In this document: piece by piece, positions 56,038 to 64,000 of the stretch
Layout of the letters: every line of letters begins with the position of its first letter
How positions within the stretch are numbered: position 1 is the first letter of the stretch
Origin: Druceiella hillmani
Taxonomy: Eukaryota > Arthropoda > Insecta > Lepidoptera > Hepialidae
DNA: 64,000 bases
Reading direction: 5' to 3'
Assembly (NCBI GenBank): GCA_039881145.1
Contig: JAYKKI010000052.1
Location: 16,259,067-16,323,066, forward strand
The notes under the pieces: generated by a model
Told to the model about the DNA's origin: nothing
What the model saw: the letters and a program-made list of their open reading frames with translations, nothing else
Database searches by the model: none
Made by a program: the position numbers and the translations under genes

Positions 56038-57387
56038 AGCCCCGAAGTTGTGGCTAAAAACTTACCAGCAAACTTAATATTTGAACTCTTTAAATGGACT
56101 ATATATTGTTGTGTACTTATTTATTTTGTCTACATTTCAATATCCGACTAGTGAGAAAAAAATTTCTTTATTGATTTATTCTAAATAATATATTTACCTG
56201 CGACTATAAAATTAAATAGGTTTATATGTGAGCTTTAGTTTTGTATTACTTAAAACACGAAATATATCTATAATGTGGAGCATATTGGTCACGCTCATTT
56301 CGCCAATTTAAGTATGGTTGTAAAACTTAATTGTACACTTTAAAATATACATAGTGCTATCTATTTTTATATGTAGTGTTTTTGTACCAATGCAAAGTAA
56401 AGGAATTTATGAAAATTTCCAATTAAGTAAATCTATTGTAATGGAATGGAAACTAAATGTTACTTCATTTTGACACCTAAGTTTTCTGAAAACTCCATAA
56501 GAAATAGTCACCAGTTTATAGTGATGCATATTCAGGAATACTGATAAACAGACAAACAAATAAACAGACAAAAAAAAACAATTCCAAAAACAATGTTCTT
56601 GCCTCACATTACTTTTATTTAACGTATATTTCTAAATAATTTTTTTATTAATATCTTCAATGTACAAATACGTAAATTTTATATTCTTATTACAAATATG
56701 TATACTTTTCTTTACAACACCGTTGAGATGGCTATCAGTTGTGACCAATGTCATAGAAGAGGGACCTCTAGAAATAAAAGCTCATGCATGAGAAAACGTC
56801 ATGCACGAGTTAGTTCACTCGTCTGCTAATACAAGACGTGGGCCTCATTATGTTTGTGTAATTTGTTTCCGTGGCAGTTAGACATAATCCCATGCGTTCA
56901 GTATACATAAAGGAAATTTTCTATGAATATTTGGAATCTTTATTTACGAGAGCCAGATAATTGACATCGTGTATAATAAATCTAACAAGGAGCTAGTATG
57001 TACCAAGATATTGGTGAAGAATGCCATCAACACTACTTTGTTCAGATTATGGTGCGAGAACTGGTAATACAGTGTTTGGACAGAAAGAAGATAGACCAGT
57101 TGAAGGAGCCTGAAGAAACAATCGTGAACAAATGACGGTCAAAATGATAAAAATTTAAGCCTGTTACACGTTATGAAAACTAAAGCATTACCATTACTTG
57201 TCGCTTTTACAGCGATAGGTCATGGTAGTTACTAAAATCTTATTGATATTAGATACATGGCATATGTTGCCATCTATATTACTAATTTCCAATAACTTAG
57301 AGACGCGTATACAAGGAATAATTTTCGGTAACTTTTGCTGCTGAAATTAAATATTCATGTGGGTATTTCAATTGTGTTGACGTTGCA
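56038..57387. other. unassigned sequence
   Basis: A GC-richer stretch (56720-57150) has an open frame of 45 codons from an ATG at 57000 (MYQDIGEECHQHYF at its start). In another frame it holds a CSDYGARTGN phrase, vaguely like an integrase D-x-G-T-E motif. Neither is strong. Confidence 0.3.
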
Positions 57388-57617
57388 TTAAATGCTGACA
57401 TTTCTGTAAAAACGTAAGTTTTTTAAAATATTTCCCACAAATTTACGTTTAAACATTTCTACATAATTTTTAATTCCATCTTGTTGGATTGCACAAGGCC
57501 TTATGCATCTATAATTAATTGTAAAACAATTACGACAACCTACTGGAATAGAAATTAATGTAAAATTAGATTTCATTGGTATAAAATCCATAATATTATT
57601 TTCAATATAAATACCTG
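57388..57617 (-). CDS. possible terminal exon encoding a cysteine-rich peptide
   Basis: On the minus strand an acceptor-like CACTTTAAACCAG precedes a frame that runs about 76 codons to a TAA. The peptide contains SIPVGCRNCFTINYRCIRPC, four cysteines within 17 residues, followed by a basic region (EMFKRKFVGNILKNLRF). The spacing suggests a small disulfide-bonded extracellular fold, but I do not recognise the family. The frame shows no internal stop despite the AT-rich base composition. Upstream exons were not found. Confidence 0.3.
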
Positions 57618-60613
57618 GTTTAAAGTGTATTTTAATTTATTAGATATATTTTAAGTATAAATTGGCTATTCAGTAATCAATAAAAATCATTGAAATTTAA
57701 AATTTTATCAATTTTACAAATTTTCTATAATAAAGCTATTATTAAAAAAATATAATTACAATTTAAAAGCTGTTTTCAATATAATACTAAGGTTTGTACT
57801 TGGCAAGTGTTTAGTAACTATAGATTCCTAAAAATAAATTTACAGTTTTATTAAATACTATTGCAAAATTAACAATGTGCCGTCATTTCTATTAAATATT
57901 GAATAATGCATCCTCTTAAATGTCTCGATTTTCAAGAGTGCCTTTTCAGTAGCTGAACTTAAAATAACTTGAAAATATTAATAGGACCATAGGCAGGTTA
58001 ATTTCCAAAGCCTGAAATAAAACTTCACAAAACAGATAAAAAGGTTTCAAGTTTTTATGTAAGAGTATGTTAAAATTTACCGAAATATGTATTCATGAGA
58101 TGTATTTTCAGCATTTAGTAATTTTTTAGAAATTACGATGTATATTAAATTTTTCTAAAAACTTTGAACAATTTAGGTATTAAAATGAAAAAAAGAGTAA
58201 AGAACATTTTTGTCAATTTAGATGGAATTTTTCCATTTTTCTTGTAGCTTCCGGAAAAATATTACCCTTTAAAAAACTTAAAAACATACCGTAAGTATTA
58301 ATAATGGTAAGAAAATTTTTTAGTTATAAAAATTTTTATATATATGTTAAATTTTTTTATATATTGTGTATTTAACCTTATTATGTTTTTTTTCCAGTAG
58401 TGAATTATACTTTTACGCATAAGATCAAAGCTTAAATTTGTTTACAAGTGTTAAACTACGTCGCGTTTTAAGTTAAATTAGAAGTTAACGGAATTAAATT
58501 AGAAGGTGCGAGAGTTAAAATAGAAGAATTGTAATTTAAGTTAAAGTAGAAAAATTGTAAATGAATCACATTTTAATTCATGCGATAGTGTAAAATTATA
58601 AAAGTAATTTCTATAAATTAATAACAGGCATTATAACAATTTTTAAATTGCAATACAAAATAAGTTATAATACAAATAAAATAAAAATGCGATATCTTTT
58701 TAATGGTCACATATTCGTGATTGTTAACCTTGAATAGGTTGAAAATAAAAACTTATTTTCAAATTCAAATATTTTGACGTAAGATTTGGTAAGATAGTCA
58801 CTAGGTAGTGGCGATATTACTAGATTAGGTTATCGACGACACAAGCGCGTGTGAGCAATATATCAAACATCTAAAGTATCCTAAATATAATTGTGTCATG
58901 TTAAAGTGGATATTAAGCTGCGATGTCAGATGTTACCGACATATATAACAATAAACAAGGACGTTGACAACATTTACTTAATATGTCTCGACAACATTTA
59001 CTTAATGTGTCAGATACACATGTGGAAAAATGATATAGTGAATATGTTTTAATATGAATTACTGCCTTGTTTCTACCGCTTTGGGAGTTGTACTATGGGT
59101 TCGAATTTGGGAGCTCTATTGGAATCAGAAAATATATTCACGTAATAATGTACTAAAGAAAATTAAGAACATTTTTACTGAGGCTTAATTATAATGTCGC
59201 TTGTTATTACGTTTCCAAATATACACAGATATTAAAAAATATCGCGTATCGATATTAGATATTTTCGTAATTAAGCATCATAATAATTTAAAAAATATAG
59301 GTTGAAAATTATTACTGTTTGAGCTTATAAACACACGTATTCGATAGTTATTGCATGACAACCACTACAGTGATATCAAGCAGTTTGTATTTTATGGAGT
59401 ATCGTTTTAATGGATTTATTCGATTTGAAGAACTTACTGAGAAATGGTAACGTAATACAGAGATATAGATACATAATACAGAGATGTATCTCAAACAAGC
59501 ATCTAAAGAATTGTCATTTTAAATATAGTGTTGTGAAAAATGCAAATTTCAAATAATTGCTTTATTCAACATTAGATCATGAAAAAATCGTCCTTATATG
59601 TAACTAACCTGTTGGCAGAAATTTTACTGTAATTATTCTGTGAAAGAAAATCTCTCATGTAATGGTAATGTAAATCCTACGAATCATTCTTCTCTTGAAA
59701 GTATTAGAGTACATTGTTTTATGTTGAATGTCTATAGAAAAACTCTTGTTTTTCTATAGACACTCAAGACATTCCTTTAGCGTTTGGTCATTTAAAACCA
59801 GTGGGAAATTATCATCTGACCAAATGAAATTTCTTATGTTTTATGGCCAAAGAAAGGAATGTATTTAAACGTGCATAAGAATCATTGACGATAGATTTTG
59901 ACTATTTGGAAAAGATAATATATTTAGCAGTCTTGTAGTATTTATAATTAACAATTTTGGTAACATGAAATTGTGTAAAATAATTACTTTGTTAATTTCT
60001 AACTAAAGTAAACGAAATGTATCAAGAATTTTTTTGAATTATACCTCATTTATTATATATTCTTATTATGTGACAAATATAATCCACCAATTTTCAGTCT
60101 TTTCATGTGGTAATTCATTCATACTACTTTTGTTTATAGCTTAAAACATGCAATAATTTCAGATATGTCTCAAATATTCGAATTGTTTATTAGTATTTTA
60201 AGTCTATGGCTCCAACAGGTAGATCTAGCATTCTAAAACGTAAAATATTTTGTGATGTTTGAAATGAGTTAGCTTCTAGAGTTTATCAGTCTATCAGTAT
60301 CAATGAATCAGGTATCAGTATCAATGAAAAGCTAAAAAGAAGCTTTTCATTTGAAACATACCTTTATTATTAGAAATTGCGAGGAGAATTTGGAATAGGG
60401 AAGTGAAATCTGCATTACTTGTGAAGAGAATTGAATATAACTGCCTTGGTGGGTTACCCATTTCCTAATTATACCAATTTTGCAATTGCGTAATAACGGA
60501 CCGATTTTGAACTTACCGTTAATCCATAATTCGAAGATAAAATTTCTTAATTACGGATGTATATATTTTGACTTAAACAATAAGAATACCATACAGATCG
60601 AGCATCGATTTAC
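57618..60613. other. unassigned AT-rich sequence with small repeats
   Basis: Holds a doubled GACAACATTTACTTAAT at 58966-59005 and a 13-bp perfect hairpin (GTCTATAGAAAAA with its complement) at 59730-59761. It also has a doubled ATCAGTATCAATGAA near 60295-60330 that runs into a small AATGAAAAGCT hairpin. No gene recognised. Confidence 0.45.
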
Positions 60614-60625
60614 ATTATATTACAT

Positions 60626-60927
60626 ATTGAATATATTTGGCGTTAATTTTGTAGAAATTCATTATTCACAATTAAATGAAACTACGTGATGTAGTATTGT
60701 TTCTACTTTATTTATGTTCTTTACCACAACCTAGGTTTCGTTGTATTACAACATCTTCAGGAGGGCTATTAGAAAAGATATTATCTTTGCTAATATCTTT
60801 GCTAAAAGCTATTATCTTTGCTAATAGTCCACCTGAAGATGTTGTAATACAACGAAACCTAAGTCGTGGTAAAGAATTTAAAGAAAGTGGAAATAATACC
60901 ATATCATGTAGTTTCATTTAATTGTGG
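60626..60927 (-). mobile_element. palindromic tailed element, copy 5 (loop expanded)
   Basis: The tail on the left (ATTGAATATATTTGGCG...) is followed by both arms, ending TTTCATTTAATTGTGG. The centre is enlarged by several tandem ATCTTTGCTAATA-type words, making a larger loop. ATTATATTACAT at 60614-60625 recurs exactly at 60928-60939, a 12-bp target-site duplication. Frames of 69-81 codons starting MKLRDV or MKLHDM are open on both strands. Confidence 0.92.
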
Positions 60928-60939
60928 ATTATATTACAT

Positions 60940-61670
60940 GCTAAAAACATGTAAAATCACAAACAAATGTAGGTTGTAATGTGTAATATAGGTAATATAG
61001 GTTAACATTGTGAAGGGAATTAAATATAACTTAAAATTCTGTCGATAAAGCAAAATCTTGTTTCATCCGTAAAACGATTTATAAAAATATTCACAAAACT
61101 GTATAGAAAATACTAGATATATATGTAGTACTTATATCACAGAAAATAAAAGAAAGTTCCTTTCGTATGTTAAATCTTCGTACCTTATTCGTATTATTTA
61201 TTCTTTCGTTATTATCTTTTTTGTAAGGATACATATGTTCAGTTGCCAACGAGTTTATTTAATATAATAATGCTAATATTGGGGATGTCACATATATTAT
61301 ATCTAATTTAATTACTGTGACTTCTATGAAACAAATATACTGTCTTTTAATACAAGTCTTTTTAATGTAGCCATTCACCTCAATTTATATAACATGGTTT
61401 ACGTGGATCACTACGACATCGCGCATGTGTTTTTTTACATATGGGTAAATTATAATATCTGATAGGTTCAGTGTGATGTCCAAAATATGTTGAAAGTAGC
61501 AAGAGGATATATTTCAGATATTAAGTAGCGCATTAATTAAGATATTTAATAATATAGCAAGTTCAAAAATTTTGCGCTTATAACACTCAAAATATAATTC
61601 TCAGTAAGATAAGGTTAATGCGAATAACTGAAAATCAAAGCAATTTTTGGAGCTTTAAAAATTAATTTTG

Positions 61671-61672
<2 letters not shown>
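60940..61672. other. unassigned AT-rich sequence
   Basis: Nothing recognised. Confidence 0.35.
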
Positions 61673-61725
<53 letters not shown>

Positions 61726-61741
61726 ATATAAATATATATAT
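61673..61741. repeat. (AT)n microsatellite
   Basis: AT dinucleotide run with single-base interruptions. Confidence 0.95.
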
Positions 61742-63167
61742 GCACCAACACAATGGATTACGTAGAAGTATTAACGTTTAAGCGTTTATTTTTGAAAATG
61801 GTTAATTTGGGTCGCTGGGCCAATCGAATTCTAATATCGTTATCGGCTAGAGGCGATTTACGGTTGTCTGAATGGTGATGAGATTAATCATTTGAAAAGA
61901 AATAATAAAATCTGTAAATATTGGCTACAGTTTTGGAGTACATATTTTTATACTTTACGGGTAGTATATTCAAACTTGGTTTTCCCAGGGACAAGGGTTC
62001 GTATACGCCACAACTTGTCATATTGGTTGGTAATGGGAATAAATTTATTAACTAGCAATAATTCTGGAGGTTTCTTAAAACATTTATTTCGTATAAATTT
62101 AGGTTCAGTATCTCGAGAAATTAGGATCGTAATTCTCTAAAAGTATACTACGTAAAATTATGTAAAAATAAATAATATTGATACATTTTTCATAATCATG
62201 GACGAATCAAAAAGAGGCGATAGGCCAAGCTATGGCTGGGTTATTGACAATGACTTGATTTTAATAAAAATCTCTTAGTTTTCAGGATATAAACACTTTT
62301 TTAAAATTTATGTATGCCGCTACTCTGGATCCATCTTTTTAATGGCATGACTCCACATTAAGTCTCATTGTAAATTTGTTTGTGGTCAAATATAGTTGAG
62401 TAATACGCCTTATGATTTAAATGAAATATTTTACAAAAACTAGTAAGGTTATCTAAAAAAAAATTCAAAACTTATAAAGGATTTCTGAAATTTTTGCTTT
62501 TTAAGATTTTTTGATTTTTATCAATCTTGACCCTTTGTACTGAAAAAAATATAATACTCAGAACTGGCAAACCACTTTAAAATTGGCACACATAGTACAA
62601 AAATTCAGTGTAGAAAACAGAAGACACCAATTTAGAGGTAATTACCTGGGTATAATTTAAGGCAAATGTATTTTCAAATATACTTTTCTTTGAATTTTTC
62701 TAATGGAAATTATTAAATACTCCTAAAAATAATAAAAGTATTATACAATTAAACAAAATTGACAATTTGTTAAGAAATAACGTTTTTATTTTTCGTTATA
62801 ACCGATGTTCAAAATGCTTGAAATTGGCTCTATTATACGTGTGCTTCTTCAAATAAATAAAAGTAATTTAAGGTTAGAAATAAATTTAATTATATTTAAC
62901 GATAAATTTGAAAATATAAATGTCACAAAGAAATCAAACTATATTCGTATGTTGCCGATTTTAATCTATGATTTGCTCTAATTGAAAGTATTCCAAACTG
63001 TCTTTATTAGGGAAATTTTTGCCCGTCATTTTTAACAAATGATAATTATATGTCGCAATATCGAATGAATAAGGTTGATGTATTAGCAGAATCCAGCCTA
63101 ATTTTGGAAAGGTATATTTTACCTCACATGGTTTAGCGATATTTGGAAGGAAATAAACTTGGTGTTG
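61742..63167. other. unassigned sequence
   Basis: The plus open frame 61892-62140 has no recognised family. No named repeat seen. Confidence 0.35.
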
Positions 63168-63308
63168 TTAGCTACGTTGCTTATTAGTTAGCCTATCTAA
63201 TTGCTGACGGTTTATCTCTTCATTCATCATATTCCGTTCACAAACCACACGCAATGGATATTTTTGATATTCTGCCATCAGCGCAGTTTCAACTTTACGG
63301 TATAGAGT
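63168..63308 (-). CDS. possible C-terminal exon or gene fragment
   Basis: The minus strand has 46 codons ending in TAA: a frame containing VETALMAEYQKYPLRVVCE then NEEINRQQLDRLTNKQRS. Codon choice is notably less AT-biased than the flanks, and the peptide is charged and looks helical or coiled-coil-like, which favours a real or recently lost coding exon. An acceptor could lie at CCGTAAAG (near 63297). Family not recognised. Confidence 0.35.
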   Translation of the reverse strand, partial: TLYRKVETALMAEYQKYPLRVVCERNMMNEEINRQQLDRLTNKQRS

Positions 63309-63568
63309 TCAGATTTCGGTAATGTAACCCTTAATTATTCTACGCTAAGTTTTTTTCGTTGGCATGTATGATTAGGGCATTTAATTCATTCTCATCACAA
63401 CCTAGTAATTGCTTCAGTCAACAGAAAAAAAACACAAAATTTCTTATTTATGTGATTGAAGAATTAAACAAAAATTTTGAGTGAATACTTTTTCATTTTT
63501 TCTATTTAGGAGTGTCGTTTTTATTTTTGTAACATTTTTTTTATGTACATTTTATGTGTATTTTTTAA

Positions 63569-63831
63569 TATTGAATATTTGGCTTTAATTTTGTAGAAAT
63601 TCATTATTGATAATTAAATGAAACTACATGATGTAGTATTATTCTACTTTCTTTAATTTCTTTACCACGACCTATGTTTCGTTTTTTTACAACATCTTCA
63701 GGTGGGCTATTAGCAAAGATGAATTTGAATCTTTGCTAACAGCCCACCTGAAGATGTTCTAATACAACGAAACTTAGGTCGTGGTAAAGAACTTAAAGAA
63801 AGTAGAAATGATACTTCATTACGTAGTTTCA
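63569..63831 (-). mobile_element. palindromic tailed element, copy 6
   Basis: The tail on the left (TATTGAATATTTGGC...) is followed by both arms and a loop at AAAGATGAATTTGAATCTTT. The end opposite the tail stops at TAGTTTCA, about 13 bp short of the fullest copies. GTGTATTTTTTAA (63556-63568) and GTGTATTTTTCTA (63832-63844) flank it as an imperfect 13-bp duplication. Confidence 0.85.
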
Positions 63832-63844
63832 GTGTATTTTTCTA

Positions 63845-64000
63845 TTGAACAATCCTAATAATGAATGATTTACAATAATTATGTAAGGTTGCTAACAAGC
63901 AAACAATTATTCGTTTAGATAATTGCTACTTAATTTGCCGCAGGCGTATTTCACGGTGTCGATATTGACTAAACTAGTCGACTTCAGTGTCGCTCCCTTT
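63845..64000. other. unassigned sequence at the window edge
   Basis: Nothing recognised before the window ends. Confidence 0.4.

Noticed and set aside
57000..57137. 45-codon frame and integrase-like CSDYGARTGN phrase
   Set aside because: The two are in different frames, and neither is supported by further motifs on either side.
59085..59120. tRNA B-box-like GGTTCGAATTT
   Set aside because: No A box or acceptor-stem pairing at the right distance. No tRNA gene could be supported anywhere in the window.

Overview
The window is AT-rich, intron-rich and repeat-rich eukaryotic DNA, most likely from an insect or another arthropod. The reasons are an intron-split NRF-6-like membrane acyltransferase gene, dead Copia and piggyBac-like elements, a LINE reverse-transcriptase fragment, a Helitron with the ends typical of Lep1-like insect elements, and many long (AT)n runs. 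There is no sign of prokaryotic operons. Most short open frames are products of AT-repeat or palindrome sequence and are not annotated.

Layout. 1-6,800: a palindromic repeat copy (725-963), a large inverted repeat (2,663-4,248), a Copia pol relic (about 4,250-5,880), an AT microsatellite and a second palindromic copy (6,540-6,803). 8,003-16,578, minus strand: exons of an NRF-6-like acyltransferase. Five 3' exons (15,335-15,529; 14,646-14,717; 13,085-13,271; 10,194-10,336; 8,003-8,215) join with consistent phase and end at a stop codon. Upstream exons are less certain; possible ones lie at 16.5 kb, 18.4 kb, 20.0 kb and a GC-rich first exon near 21.7-21.9 kb. 18.6-19.6 kb: a 5'-truncated LINE RT fragment between diverged direct repeats of about 120 bp. 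22-34 kb: mostly unassigned AT-rich DNA with hairpins and one palindromic copy with an internal deletion (27,428-27,600). 34-41 kb: a nested palindrome, a degenerate tandem array of about 122 bp and several minisatellites. 42-46 kb: a repeat present in three alternating orientations, beside a piggyBac-like transposase pseudogene. 46-53 kb: a dispersed repeat, tandem repeats and a Lep1-like Helitron. 54-56 kb: a second, internally deleted Copia relic carrying an in-frame 24-codon tandem repeat and followed by a heat-shock-element-like palindrome. 57-64 kb: two possible orphan exons and two more palindromic copies.

The least explained structure is the family of six palindromic elements. Each has two near-identical arms of up to about 111 bp plus a one-sided unique tail of about 40 bp ending at a constant point, and is flanked by 12-14 bp direct repeats. 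The other end varies from copy to copy. That combination is not typical of a MITE and looks more like target-primed retroposition of a hairpin RNA. This mechanism is inferred, not shown.

All calls come from reading the sequence by eye. Family assignments rest on remembered motifs; no database search was run. Intron boundaries are inferred from splice consensus and reading phase.
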